Assembly: GCF_008831035.1 (NCBI RefSeq)
Contig: NZ_WAJR01000012.1
Location: forward strand, 1 to 55,862
Direction of reading: 5' to 3'
DNA length: 55,862 nt
DNA from: Ellagibacter isourolithinifaciens
Lineage (GTDB): Bacteria; Actinomycetota; Coriobacteriia; Coriobacteriales; Eggerthellaceae
A model generated the notes under the pieces. The model did not search any database. It worked only from the letters and a program-made list of their open reading frames with translations, and had not been told where the DNA came from. The position numbers and the translations under genes are program-made. Positions 26,964 to 35,364 of this stretch are shown here, in pieces (position 1 is the first letter of the stretch; each line of letters begins with the position of its first letter).

Positions 26964-28346
26964 ATGGCATCAATGAAAACCGGATCGCGCTCGTCGTGGT
27001 CGGGCAAATGGGCGTTCATCTTGGCCGCTGCCGCCTCGGCGGTCGGCCTGGGAAACATGTGGCGTTTCCCGTATCTGGCGGCGAAGTACGGCGGCGGCAC
27101 CTTCCTCATCACCTACCTGGTGCTGGTATTCACGTTCGGCGTGTCGCTTTTGCTGCTTGAGACGGCGATCGGCCGCAAGACGGGCCTCTCGGCCATCGGC
27201 GCGTTCCGCCATTTCGGAAAGAAGTTCATGTTCATCGGCGTGCTGGCGTCGGTCGTGCCCTTCATCATCGTGCCGTATTACTGCATCATCGGCGGCTGGG
27301 TGACGAAGTATGCCTTCGCCTATATTGCAGCTGGACCTGCGGCTATGGCGGATGGCGGCACGTTCTTCTCGAGCTTTATCACCGACGGCGTTGACAGCTC
27401 GATCTTCATGCTGATCTTCATGGCCGCGGCGTTCATCATCGTGGCGCGCGGCGTGAAGGGCGGCATCGAGAAGGCGAACCTCATCTTGATGCCTGCGCTT
27501 ATCGTGATGGCCATCGCAATCGCCATCTTCACGTTGACGCTCCCCGGGGCGCTCGACGGCGCGGCATACTACCTGAAGCCCGACCTCTCGAAGTTCTCCC
27601 CGGAGCTGGTCATCGGTGCGCTCGGGCAGATGTTCTACAGCTTGTCGCTCGCCATGGGCATCATGATCACCTACGGCAGCTACCTTGAGAAGAAGGCGTC
27701 CCTGACGCAGTCCGTCACGCGCATTGGCTGCTTCGACTTGGGCGTGTCGTTCCTTGCGGGCCTCATGATCGTGCCTGCCGCGTTTGTCGCGATGGGCTCG
27801 GGCGACGCTGTCGCTCAGAACTCCGGTCCCTCGCTCATGTTCATCATCTTGCCCGAAGTGTTCGCGGACATGGGGCAGGTGGCGACCATCGTGGGATTCG
27901 TCTTCTTCCTCTTGGTGTTCTTCGCGGCGCTCACCAGCGCGATCTCGCTCACTGAGACCTGCGTCTCCATCATTCAGGACGGTGCGGGCTTCTCTCGCCG
28001 AAAGTCGCTGGTGATCACTGTGGTGTTCATCGTGGTGGCCGGGCTTATCATCAACTCGGGTTACAACGTGCTCTCGTTCATCCAGCCCCTGGGCGAAGGC
28101 TCCTCGCTGCTCGACTTCGCCGACTTCATCTCCAACTCGGTCATTATGCCGATTGTTGCGCTTCTGACCTGCGTGTTCGTTGGCTGGATTATCAAGCCGA
28201 AGACGATTATCGACGAGGTGCGCATCTCTGCGCCCTTCAAGGCGGCCAAAGCCTGGTCGGTCATGGTGAAGTACGTGGCGCCTGTGCTCGTGGTGGTTAT
28301 CCTCGTGACTGCGCTCGCCCAGTCGCTCGGCATCATGAAGTTCTAA
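26964..28346 (+). CDS. Sodium-dependent transporter of the NSS/SNF family
   Basis: 460 residues; the start MASMKTG follows AAAAGGGA, a longer frame being unsupported. About 11-12 membrane helices. The first helix carries SAVGLGNMWRFPYLAAKYGGG, the sodium- and substrate-binding unwound helix typical of LeuT-fold NSS proteins. These import amino acids or amines with sodium. The exact substrate cannot be read. It stands alone and ends at a strong bidirectional terminator. Confidence 0.92.
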   Translation: MASMKTGSRSSWSGKWAFILAAAASAVGLGNMWRFPYLAAKYGGGTFLITYLVLVFTFGVSLLLLETAIGRKTGLSAIGAFRHFGKKFMFIGVLASVVPFIIVPYYCIIGGWVTKYAFAYIAAGPAAMADGGTFFSSFITDGVDSSIFMLIFMAAAFIIVARGVKGGIEKANLILMPALIVMAIAIAIFTLTLPGALDGAAYYLKPDLSKFSPELVIGALGQMFYSLSLAMGIMITYGSYLEKKASLTQSVTRIGCFDLGVSFLAGLMIVPAAFVAMGSGDAVAQNSGPSLMFIILPEVFADMGQVATIVGFVFFLLVFFAALTSAISLTETCVSIIQDGAGFSRRKSLVITVVFIVVAGLIINSGYNVLSFIQPLGEGSSLLDFADFISNSVIMPIVALLTCVFVGWIIKPKTIIDEVRISAPFKAAKAWSVMVKYVAPVLVVVILVTALAQSLGIMKF

Positions 28347-28402
28347 CGGCGCTTCGCTTTGCGGCACGCTGCTTGAGCGTCGCCCGCGCATTGCCTTCCC
28401 CC

Positions 28403-28440
28403 GCGCCCTGTCGACCTTACCGTCGGCAGGGCGCTTTCTT
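28403..28440. terminator. Shared terminator of convergent transporter genes
   Basis: A 13-bp stem (28403-28415 with 28422-28434) with a 6-nt loop is followed by TTTCTTT. It lies between the convergent NSS gene and the AEC gene, whose stop is at 28440. Confidence 0.85.
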
Positions 28441-29363
28441 TATGCCACGACGCCGCTCGCGAGGACGATGGTCGTCGTCGCGATGACGCCGAGGATGATG
28501 GTGAGCGCGTTCGCGAGCCCCGCCAGGCCGAAATCGCCGTCCGACCAGAGTGTGAACGTCGGCCCCATGGCGCTTGCCGGTGCCCACAGGAGCATCACGA
28601 TGACGATGCGCGTGGTCGCGTCGAAGGGCAGGAACGAGAACGCGAGAGCGCTCGCCACGGCCGACACGACGACGCGAAGCCCGATAAGGCGTGCTACTTT
28701 CGCGAGCTTATTGCGGTCGACCTCGAAGCGGATCATGAGCCCCAGCATAAACATCGCGAGGAAGGAGTTCGCATTCGCGATGGGCGCGGTGAACTGCACG
28801 ATCGCGTCAGGGATGTGGATTCCCGCCACCGCGAGCACGATGAGGATAATGTAAGCATCGAAGGCGATCGACTTCGCAAGCCTCTTCGCGACGAACCTCA
28901 CCGGATGCTCGACGGGCTCTTTGCCTGCGACGAGGCCGGTGAGCGCGTAGGAGCCGCCTGTCATCATGATGGCGTTGCCCGCATCGAACAGGCAGGTGGT
29001 CACCGCGAGTTGCGCGGGGAAGAGCGTCTGCACGAAGGGCAAGCAGAAGCACCCGATGTTGAAGCCGCAGCAGTTGAGCAGGTAGAACACGCGGTCGCGG
29101 CGCTCGGAGCGGCGGGTGAGCCCGAGCACGGCAAGGTAGGGGATAAGCGCGCAGGCAAGTCCGAGCGGCACGAGGATGAGCAGGTCATGGGTGAACTCCG
29201 CCGCGCCAAACGCGTGGACGATCGCGCAGGGCAGCGTGAAGGTGAATACGATCTTGCTCACGCACTGCTCGGGGCGCGGTCCAAGCGTTCGCGACCGTCC
29301 CGCAAGATGGCCGGCAACGATGATGGCGACGAACGCCGCCACCTTCAACATGACTTCTTCCAT
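28440..29363 (-). CDS. AEC-family (auxin efflux carrier-like) transporter
   Basis: 307 residues with about ten hydrophobic helices in two five-helix halves. Conserved family features are the early VSKIVFTFTLPCAIVHAF segment with Pro, NCCGFNIGCFCLPFVQ, and the late LLWAPASAMGPTF. AEC proteins move organic acids, and some are found beside malate or malonate genes. A second start at the next ATG (four codons on) is possible. Downstream of ilvA on the same strand but separated by a terminator, so probably its own unit. A second AEC protein is encoded at 38146-39081. Confidence 0.88.
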   Translation of the reverse strand: MEEVMLKVAAFVAIIVAGHLAGRSRTLGPRPEQCVSKIVFTFTLPCAIVHAFGAAEFTHDLLILVPLGLACALIPYLAVLGLTRRSERRDRVFYLLNCCGFNIGCFCLPFVQTLFPAQLAVTTCLFDAGNAIMMTGGSYALTGLVAGKEPVEHPVRFVAKRLAKSIAFDAYIILIVLAVAGIHIPDAIVQFTAPIANANSFLAMFMLGLMIRFEVDRNKLAKVARLIGLRVVVSAVASALAFSFLPFDATTRIVIVMLLWAPASAMGPTFTLWSDGDFGLAGLANALTIILGVIATTTIVLASGVVA

Positions 29364-29394
29364 GCTTTCGAATCACTGTCCTTCCAAAAGCAAG

Positions 29395-29425
29395 CAGGGG
29401 CGAACCGGTGAGAGGTTCGCCCCTG
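29395..29425 (-). terminator. Terminator of the threonine deaminase gene
   Basis: A perfect 12-bp stem (29395-29406 with 29414-29425) and 7-nt loop lie 58 bases beyond the minus-strand stop of ilvA; CTTGCTTTT follows on that strand. Confidence 0.8.
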
Positions 29426-29482
29426 TCGTGGGGTGGTGCCTTGTGCTTTGCGGGCGGGACACAACGCCCGCTTGACCTGCGC

Positions 29483-30715
29483 TTACAGGTGCGCCTGGAT
29501 AAGGCGCGGGCGGAAGCCCTTTGCCTCGAGCGCCTCGACGATTTGCTGCTTGTGCGCGGTGCCGAACGCCTCGATGGTCACGCGCAGCTCCACGGCGGCG
29601 TTGCGGTTGGTCGTGACAAACTGGTTGTGGTCGAGTCGGACGACGTTGCCCTTGCTCTCGGCGATGACCTGGGCAACGTTGACGAGCTCGCCGGGGCGGT
29701 CGGGCAGGAGCACGCTGACCGTGAAGATGCGGTCGCGCTGGATTAGGCCGTGCTGCACGACCGACGACATGGTGATGACGTCCATGTTGCCGCCCGAGAG
29801 GATCGACACGACCTTCTTTCCCGTGAAATCGAGGTGGCGCAGCGCGGCGACGGTGAGAAGCCCCGAGTTCTCCACGATCATCTTGTGATTCTCCACCATG
29901 TCGAGGAACGCCACGATGAGCTCCTCATCCTCGACCGTGATGATCCCGTCAAGGTTTTGCTGAAGATAGGGGAAGATCTTGTCGCCCGGCTCCTGCACGG
30001 CGGTGCCGTCGGCGATGGTGCTCACATGCGGAAGCTTCACGACATGCCCCGCCTCGAGCGACGCCTTCATGCATGCCGCCCCCGCAGGTTCCACGCCGAT
30101 CACCTTGATGTGCGGGTTCAAGAGCTTGGCCAGGGTCGAGACGCCCGTGGCAAGCCCGCCGCCTCCGATGGGGACCAGGATGTAGTCGACAAGCGGTAGC
30201 TCCTGCACGATTTCCATCGCAATGGTGCCTTGCCCAGTCGCGACACCCAGGTCGTTGAAGGGGTGCACGAAGGTGAGGCCGCGCTCCTCGGCCAACTCGA
30301 GCGCGCGGGCGTAGGCCTCGTCGTACACGTCGCCTGCGAGCACGACCTCAGCGCCGAGCGCTTTGGTGCGCTCCACCTTGATATAGGGCGTCGTTGCGGG
30401 CATGACGATGGTGGCGGGCACGCCGTAGCGCTGTGCCGCGTAGGCCACTCCCTGCGCGTGGTTGCCGGCCGACGCGGTGATGAGACCGCGCTTGCGCTCG
30501 TCGTCTGAGAGCGTGCTGATCTTGTAGTATGCGCCACGCACCTTGTAGGCGCCGGTGCGCTGCATGTTCTCCGGCTTGAAGAAGACGCGGTTGCCCGCTA
30601 TCTCGCTGAAGTGCGGGCTCTCGATGAGCTTGGTCTCCTGGGTGACCTCGCGAACTTTGTGGGCCGCCTGCTCGAAGGCGGGCAGGGTGAGCATTTCCTG
30701 AACTTCGTCCGACAT
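29483..30715 (-). CDS. ilvA: Threonine ammonia-lyase with C-terminal ACT domain
   Basis: 410 residues, start at MSDEVQE because AAGGAA lies upstream; an ATG five codons earlier has no site. PLP-dependent deaminase turning threonine (and serine) into 2-oxobutyrate (or pyruvate) plus ammonia. PLP lysine Lys58 in TGAYKVRGA, phosphate loop GGGGLA, and the ASAGNHAQG Asn loop. The last 75 residues are a single ACT-like domain (FTVSVLLPDRPGEL). One ACT domain and this length match the shorter ilvA/tdcB form rather than the 500-residue E. coli IlvA, so biosynthetic or catabolic use cannot be told. Divergent from ridA. Confidence 0.9.
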   Translation of the reverse strand: MSDEVQEMLTLPAFEQAAHKVREVTQETKLIESPHFSEIAGNRVFFKPENMQRTGAYKVRGAYYKISTLSDDERKRGLITASAGNHAQGVAYAAQRYGVPATIVMPATTPYIKVERTKALGAEVVLAGDVYDEAYARALELAEERGLTFVHPFNDLGVATGQGTIAMEIVQELPLVDYILVPIGGGGLATGVSTLAKLLNPHIKVIGVEPAGAACMKASLEAGHVVKLPHVSTIADGTAVQEPGDKIFPYLQQNLDGIITVEDEELIVAFLDMVENHKMIVENSGLLTVAALRHLDFTGKKVVSILSGGNMDVITMSSVVQHGLIQRDRIFTVSVLLPDRPGELVNVAQVIAESKGNVVRLDHNQFVTTNRNAAVELRVTIEAFGTAHKQQIVEALEAKGFRPRLIQAHL

Positions 30716-30758
30716 CGTTTTTCCTTGCATTTCTCAATGGTTCATAAGCGTCCATCAC

Positions 30759-30764
30759 TATAAT
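30759..30764 (+). promoter_or_regulatory. -10 element upstream of ridA
   Basis: A perfect TATAAT at 30759-30764 lies 67 bases before ridA, in the divergent ilvA-ridA region. No convincing -35 was found. Confidence 0.4.
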
Positions 30765-30830
30765 CGTCACATGCGAGAAATCTGCGCAACTTTTTCCGAA
30801 TATGGTGAACTTCAAGAAAGAAGGCACAAT

Positions 30831-31208
30831 ATGAAAACCATCTCCACCACAAGCGCGCCGGCGGCAATCGGTCCCTATGCCCAGGGCAACATCGCGGGCG
30901 GTCTTCTGTTCGCGAGCGGCCAGATTCCGCTTGACCCCGAGACGGGCGAGATCGTGGGTTCGACCATCGAGGAGCAGACTGCTCAGGTCATGAAGAACGT
31001 GGCTGCGATCCTCGAGGCGGCAGGTACCGATTTCGACCACGTGGTGAAGACGACGTGCTTCTTAAACGATATGAACGACTTTGCCGCCTTCAACGCCGAG
31101 TACGCGAAGTCCTTCGGCGAGGTGCGCCCCGCGCGCTCGGCCGTGGCGGTCGAGAAGCTTCCCAAAGGCGCGCTTGTCGAAGTCGAAGTGATCGCTGAGG
31201 TGAACTAG
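30831..31208 (+). CDS. ridA: RidA-family enamine/imine deaminase
   Basis: 125 residues; the start MKTISTT follows AAGAAAGAAGG, and the longer frame has no site. Conserved RidA features are GPYAQGN, FASGQIPLDP, VVKTTCFLNDMNDFAAFN, and PARSAVAVEKLPKGALVEVE with the substrate-binding Arg. RidA hydrolyses the reactive 2-aminoacrylate and 2-aminocrotonate that IlvA-type deaminases release. Divergent from ilvA by 115 bp, which fits that partnership directly. Confidence 0.95.
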   Translation: MKTISTTSAPAAIGPYAQGNIAGGLLFASGQIPLDPETGEIVGSTIEEQTAQVMKNVAAILEAAGTDFDHVVKTTCFLNDMNDFAAFNAEYAKSFGEVRPARSAVAVEKLPKGALVEVEVIAEVN

Positions 31209-31296
31209 CCTCCTTGCGGAAGCGCTTCGGCGTATAATGGTGCTGCAGGGTTCGCGTGCGAGCATTGCGCGAACGGTCGTTTGAAAGGAGCACCTC

Positions 31297-31773
31297 ATGC
31301 TGTACAGCAAGATTATGGTTCCCTACGATGGTTCCGAGCACGCGAAACATGCCCTCGAATATGCGAAGGGCCTCGCGGCGATCTCCGATGCGAAGATCGC
31401 AATCGTGCACGTGGTGCCTTCGGGCGTCATGGGCGTCGACCAGATCGGCACGGAGGGGTCCCTTGACGGCGTCCCGTTCGGCATGCTGAACTACGAGCAG
31501 TACGAGGGCGTGGTTCGGGCAGCGCTTGACCAGGCGAAAGAGAAGGTCACGGAGAACCTGGCGGGCCTTGTCGAGGACATCGCCGACATCGTGACTATCG
31601 ATGTTGTCGCAGGAACCGCCCCCGCCGAGGCGCTTGCGCGCTACGCTGACAAGAACGGCTGCGACTTGATCGTCATGGGCCGACGCGGCCTGGGCGCCAT
31701 TCGCGGCATGCTCGGAAGCGTGAGCTTCGGACTTCTGCGCTCGACGGATGTTCCCGTTCTGACGGTAAAATAG
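31297..31773 (+). CDS. Universal stress protein, UspA family
   Basis: 158 residues of the Usp fold with the start VPYDGSEHAKHALEYA and the C-terminal ATP-binding pattern GRRGLGAIRGMLGSVSFGLL (G-x2-G-x9-G). The ATP motif suggests an ATP-binding subtype. GAAAGGAG gives a clear ribosome-binding site; a perfect TATAAT at 31233-31238 lies upstream. Role in stress physiology is by family; no target is evident. Confidence 0.92.
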   Translation: MLYSKIMVPYDGSEHAKHALEYAKGLAAISDAKIAIVHVVPSGVMGVDQIGTEGSLDGVPFGMLNYEQYEGVVRAALDQAKEKVTENLAGLVEDIADIVTIDVVAGTAPAEALARYADKNGCDLIVMGRRGLGAIRGMLGSVSFGLLRSTDVPVLTVK

Positions 31774-31794
31774 GTAAATAGGATTCTAACTTTC

Positions 31795-32316
31795 ATGACT
31801 GCACTTGATTTCTCGACTCTCGCGGGTGAGGGAGCAACGATTCGCCTCGCCACCAAAGAGGACATTCCCGCCATTTGTGACCTGCGCGTCGCCCAATCGC
31901 TCGAGTACTGGGGGGTGAACCCCGGCCAGTCGGAGCTTGCCCATTTCCGAAGCGAGACCGAGGCTCATCTCAGACGCACGCTCGGCGAACGCGTGATGTT
32001 CTTGTTCGTCGAGGAGGACGGCGAGATTGCGTCCATGTCCGGCGTCGAGGTGTTCGATCGCCTGCCGACTTTCGGCGGCGTGTCCGGCGTGCAGCGCACG
32101 GCGACGGTGGTCGCCTGCTACACGCGCCCCGAGTTCCGCGGTCACGGGCATATGGCTGCTATGTTGAGCGCGTGGCCGCTCGTTGCGATGCGCGCGGGGG
32201 TCGATGCGATCTACGTGGAGACGCGCAACGCGACGATGCGCCACGTTGCCGAGAAGACCGGCTACGAGCATGCCTCCGATCGCTTCAGGATGACGATCGA
32301 GGTGGAAGCCGACTAA
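31795..32316 (+). CDS. GNAT-family acetyltransferase
   Basis: 173 residues. The N-terminal substrate region is followed by the acetyl-CoA binding motif A near residues 110-125, CYTRPEFRGHGHMAAML, with the RxxGxG-type turn, then YVETRNATMRHVAEKTGY. Acceptor not recognisable. It begins 21 bp after the usp gene, on the same strand, so the two are probably cotranscribed. A perfect 13-bp hairpin (32363-32375 with 32381-32393) follows. Confidence 0.85.
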   Translation: MTALDFSTLAGEGATIRLATKEDIPAICDLRVAQSLEYWGVNPGQSELAHFRSETEAHLRRTLGERVMFLFVEEDGEIASMSGVEVFDRLPTFGGVSGVQRTATVVACYTRPEFRGHGHMAAMLSAWPLVAMRAGVDAIYVETRNATMRHVAEKTGYEHASDRFRMTIEVEAD

Positions 32317-32362
32317 AGATTGCCGACCGAGCACGGCTGACGTTTGCGAACTGAGCCTTCAT

Positions 32363-32393
32363 GCGGCGATAGGGGTTGGGCCCCTATCGCCGC
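32363..32393. terminator. Terminator between GNAT and TetR genes
   Basis: A perfect 13-bp stem with a TTGGG loop in the gap between convergent genes. No strong U tract on either strand. Confidence 0.65.
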
Positions 32394-32445
32394 TGCGCGT
32401 TTCGGGGCTCTTGCGCGAGGGGTGGCAAATTCCCGACCCCTCCCG

Positions 32446-33039
32446 CTACCCGATGAGGGCGCTGTGGAAGAACAGGGTCGAGTTGAGAAGGTCGTCGAAC
32501 GCGGCGAAGACGACCTTCTTCGTTTCGCGAAGCGACATCCCCTGGGCGCGGCATTGGCTGAACATGCCGAACAACCCATTGCACACGAGCGCTGCCGTGA
32601 GCGGCGAGGGGTATTTCGGCTCGAGTGCGTTGCGGTGATTCTGCACGTAATTTTCCACGACACGCACCACGTGGTTGAAGCATGCCGAATGCAGGTAGGG
32701 GTTCTTCGTCGACGAGCAGTGGATGAAGATGCCGTCCCTTTGCTCGAAAACGCTGAAGATGCAGGTCAGCAGGTTGCGATAGCTGTTGGTGGGAATCTTG
32801 CGCGGATTGTTCTCCGCCTGGAGCGCGCGATAGCGTTCCTCGGCCTTCGCCATGTCATCGCGGAACAGCTCGTCGGCGAGGGCATACTTGTCGTCGTAAT
32901 AGGTGTAGAAGGTGATGCGGCTTACGTCGGCGGCGCGGCACAGCTCGGTGACGGTGATTTTCTCGAAGGGCATGGTCGCGAGCAGTTCGACGAGCGTGCG
33001 TTTGATGGTGCGCTTTGTCTTCACGACGCGTTTATCCAT
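32446..33039 (-). CDS. TetR/AcrR-family transcriptional regulator
   Basis: 197 residues; the start MDKRVVK follows GTGAGG, the longer frame being unsupported. The N-terminal TetR helix-turn-helix is TIKRTLVELLATMPFEKITVTELCRAADVSRITFYTYY. The C-terminal helices form the ligand domain; I do not recognise the ligand. No obvious target in the immediate neighbourhood, as the divergent gene is a DegV protein. TAACTG repeated twice upstream (33060-33080) could be part of an autoregulatory site. Confidence 0.9.
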   Translation of the reverse strand: MDKRVVKTKRTIKRTLVELLATMPFEKITVTELCRAADVSRITFYTYYDDKYALADELFRDDMAKAEERYRALQAENNPRKIPTNSYRNLLTCIFSVFEQRDGIFIHCSSTKNPYLHSACFNHVVRVVENYVQNHRNALEPKYPSPLTAALVCNGLFGMFSQCRAQGMSLRETKKVVFAAFDDLLNSTLFFHSALIG

Positions 33040-33204
33040 ATCGACCTCACATTGCGCCATAACTGTATAAGTAACTGACATTCTGTCTGGCATTGTAGTT
33101 GTTACGGCAATCGGCTTGGCGTACCTTTAATGCGAAACAGACAAGCTACGGAAAACCGCCGAGCGTCGCCGGCATCGGGCTCGCACGGGCGGCAAGGGGG
33201 AACT

Positions 33205-34035
33205 ATGGTGCGCAGGGTCGTCGTCGACTCTTCGGCGAATTTGTTCGTCGCAGGTACACAGGATATTGTGTCGGTGCCGATGAAGGTGCGCGTGGGGGAG
33301 CGGGAATTTCCCGACGACGCGAACCTCGACGTGGGGGAGCTCATCGAGGCGTTCTCGGACGAGGCGGCCGAATCGAGTACGTCGTGCCCGAACATCGCGG
33401 AATGGACGTCCGCGTTCGCGGGCGCGGACGAGATTGTCGCTCTTGCCCTTACGAGTAAGATTTCGGGCGGGTTCAACTCAGCGCAGGCCGCCGCGAAGCA
33501 CTACCTGTTCGACCACCCCGAGGCGAAGGTGTTCGTGCTTGATTCTCTGACGACCGGCCCTGAGCTGGAGCTTCTCGCTCAGCACGCCAACGAGCTCGCG
33601 CAAAGTGGCATGGACTTCGACGATTTGACGCATGAGCTGCGCCGTTACGCTTCGCGTACGCACCTCATGTTCTCGCTCGAGCGCATCGACAACTTCGTGC
33701 GCAACGGGCGCGTGAGCCCAATTGTCGCGAAGGTCGCGGGCGTGCTCGGCGTGCGCATCGTCGGGCAGGCGAGCGAGGAAGGCGAGCTTGGCGTGCTCAA
33801 CAAGGCGCGCGGAGAGAAGCGCGCGCTCAAGCAGCTTTTCGAGAATATGGAGACCGTGGGCTTCGTCGGCGGCCGCGTGCGCATCAGACACACCGAGAAC
33901 CCGAAGATGGCCGAGGCGCTCGCGGCGAAGATTCGCGAGATCTGGCCTTCGTGCGACATCCGCATCGGCGCCAACCGCGGCCTGTGCTCCTACTACTGCG
34001 AGCCCGGCGGCGTTCTCGTAGGGTTCGAAGGGTAG
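33205..34035 (+). CDS. DegV-family fatty-acid-binding protein
   Basis: 276 residues, start MVRRVVVDSSAN after AAGGGGG; a longer frame has no site. Features: DSSANL near the N-terminus, EASTSCPN-type region (ESSTSCP), SKISGGFNSAQ lipid head-group site, and a C-terminal RIRHTENP domain. DegV proteins (FakB in Firmicutes) bind a fatty acid for phosphorylation by FakA; no fakA is seen here. Ends at a strong terminator. Confidence 0.9.
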   Translation: MVRRVVVDSSANLFVAGTQDIVSVPMKVRVGEREFPDDANLDVGELIEAFSDEAAESSTSCPNIAEWTSAFAGADEIVALALTSKISGGFNSAQAAAKHYLFDHPEAKVFVLDSLTTGPELELLAQHANELAQSGMDFDDLTHELRRYASRTHLMFSLERIDNFVRNGRVSPIVAKVAGVLGVRIVGQASEEGELGVLNKARGEKRALKQLFENMETVGFVGGRVRIRHTENPKMAEALAAKIREIWPSCDIRIGANRGLCSYYCEPGGVLVGFEG

Positions 34036-34060
34036 CCCATCGCGATTGCGCGATGCCTGC

Positions 34061-34104
34061 AGCCCCGCTTGTCCTTCGTTGGAATATGGGACAAGCGGGG
34101 CTTT
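34061..34104 (+). terminator. Terminator after the DegV gene
   Basis: A perfect 14-bp stem (34061-34074 with 34089-34102) and 14-nt loop followed by TTTATG, 26 bases after the stop. Confidence 0.88.
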
Positions 34105-34132
34105 TATGTTCCATAATGTTGTCGATTCCCAT

Positions 34133-34170
34133 CGTTCAGAATAAAAATATTCGCGAATATAGCTGAACGA
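34133..34170. promoter_or_regulatory. Nested palindromes upstream of modA
   Basis: A perfect 14-bp palindrome ATATTCGCGAATAT (34147-34160) sits inside a wider inverted repeat TCGTTCAG (34133-34140) / CTGAACGA (34163-34170). It lies upstream of modA, in an AT-rich stretch from 34130 to 34215 with a TTGACT hexamer (34183-34188) and a TATACT hexamer (34190-34195). A regulator of the molybdate operon could bind here; it does not clearly match the E. coli ModE box. The stretch 34104-34353 holds no gene. Confidence 0.5.
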
Positions 34171-34353
34171 CAACGATTTTCCTTGACTATATACTTACAA
34201 ATAAATAATCTAAGTATCGGCACATCGAAAAGGGATAGGGCGATGCATGCTTGGTTTGAATTCGCGCAAGCTAGAGCCGCTTCGCAAATCGATGTGCTGC
34301 GGGCCTTCGCCTTCCGGCGGGGCTCGTATTCGACCACTTAATGGGAGGAACAC

Positions 34354-35259
34354 ATGAAGAAGCAGGTACGCTTGGCGCTGTCCGCTGTGCTCGCGCTCTC
34401 GCTCGTCGGGGCGTTTGCGATGTTCGGCTGCTCTAGCAACAACACCACCACGGAGAAGAAGGACGATACCGCCAAGACCGAACAGGCCGAGCCGGTTGAG
34501 CTCCAGGTCTTCGCCGCAAATTCGCTCTCCAAGGCCATGGAAGACATCCAGAAGGCCTACATCGAGGACGGCCACGACAACGTCACCTTCAAGGACACCC
34601 AGTACAAGTCTTCCGGCGAGCTCAATGAGATGCTTGGTGCCGGCTCCTATGCTGACCTGCTCATCTCCGCTTCCAAGGGCTCCATGGACACCGCGGTTTC
34701 CAAGGGCTATGTGGATGGGTCCACGCGCGTCGACATGTTCAAGAACGATCTCGTGATGGTGTCCAAAGAAGGCGCCGAGATGAAGGATGTCACGCTGCAG
34801 GACATCGCTGATGGCAAGTACACCATCTGCGTCGGCGATGACTCCGTTCCGGCTGGCAACTACGCTGCCCAGTCTCTCTCCACCGTTGGCGTGTACGCGC
34901 CGGCTGGCGACGATGCGGGCAAGACCGGCAAGGACATCACCGGTAAGGGCGGCTCCTACAACACCGATATGGTGAAGGACGGCAAGGTCGTTCTGGACAC
35001 CTCCGTCGGCAACGTCTGCAAGCATGCGCAGTCTGGCGACGTCGACATCGCGTTCGTGTACACCTCCGATGTGTATCGCTTCGGTGGCGTGCAGGTCGTC
35101 GGCACCGTTCCGGCCGATACCCACAAGAATATCGTGTACCCTGGTGCCATCACCAAGGACTGCACGAATGTTGAGGCGACCCAGGAATTTCTGGATTGGT
35201 GCCTGAACAGCGAGAAAGCTCAGAAGATTTGGCAGGACTGGGGCTTCGAGTTGGCGTAG
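34354..35259 (+). CDS. modA: Molybdate-binding lipoprotein ModA
   Basis: 301 residues with a lipoprotein signal peptide (LALSAVLALSLVGAFAMFGC, lipid Cys26) and a Thr/Lys/Glu linker. The periplasmic-binding-protein type II fold shows LQVFAANSLSKAMEDIQKAY, the oxyanion-binding ADLLISAS, the NDLVMVS strand and GDVDIAFVYTSD. This is the standard ModA pattern for molybdate or tungstate. Strong AGGAGG-type site. First gene of modABC; a hairpin follows it before modB. Confidence 0.93.
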   Translation: MKKQVRLALSAVLALSLVGAFAMFGCSSNNTTTEKKDDTAKTEQAEPVELQVFAANSLSKAMEDIQKAYIEDGHDNVTFKDTQYKSSGELNEMLGAGSYADLLISASKGSMDTAVSKGYVDGSTRVDMFKNDLVMVSKEGAEMKDVTLQDIADGKYTICVGDDSVPAGNYAAQSLSTVGVYAPAGDDAGKTGKDITGKGGSYNTDMVKDGKVVLDTSVGNVCKHAQSGDVDIAFVYTSDVYRFGGVQVVGTVPADTHKNIVYPGAITKDCTNVEATQEFLDWCLNSEKAQKIWQDWGFELA

Positions 35260-35300
35260 TATAATCTTCGCTAAGAAGGTTCGTCTTGAAGTAGCAATCT

Positions 35301-35335
35301 GGGGATGGGCGACGCGAATCGCTCATCCCCTTTCT
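35301..35335 (+). terminator. Hairpin between modA and modB
   Basis: A 12-bp stem (35301-35312 with 35319-35330, one G-U pair) followed by TTTCTT. As a partial terminator it would leave more modA than modBC transcript, a usual arrangement for binding proteins. Confidence 0.75.
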
Positions 35336-35364
35336 TGTCCATGGGTGCAAGGAGAAGGGGTTCC

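Noticed and set aside
26970-28391. 473-residue open frame on the minus strand
   Set aside because: Antisense to the NSS transporter; extreme His/Arg/Asp content.
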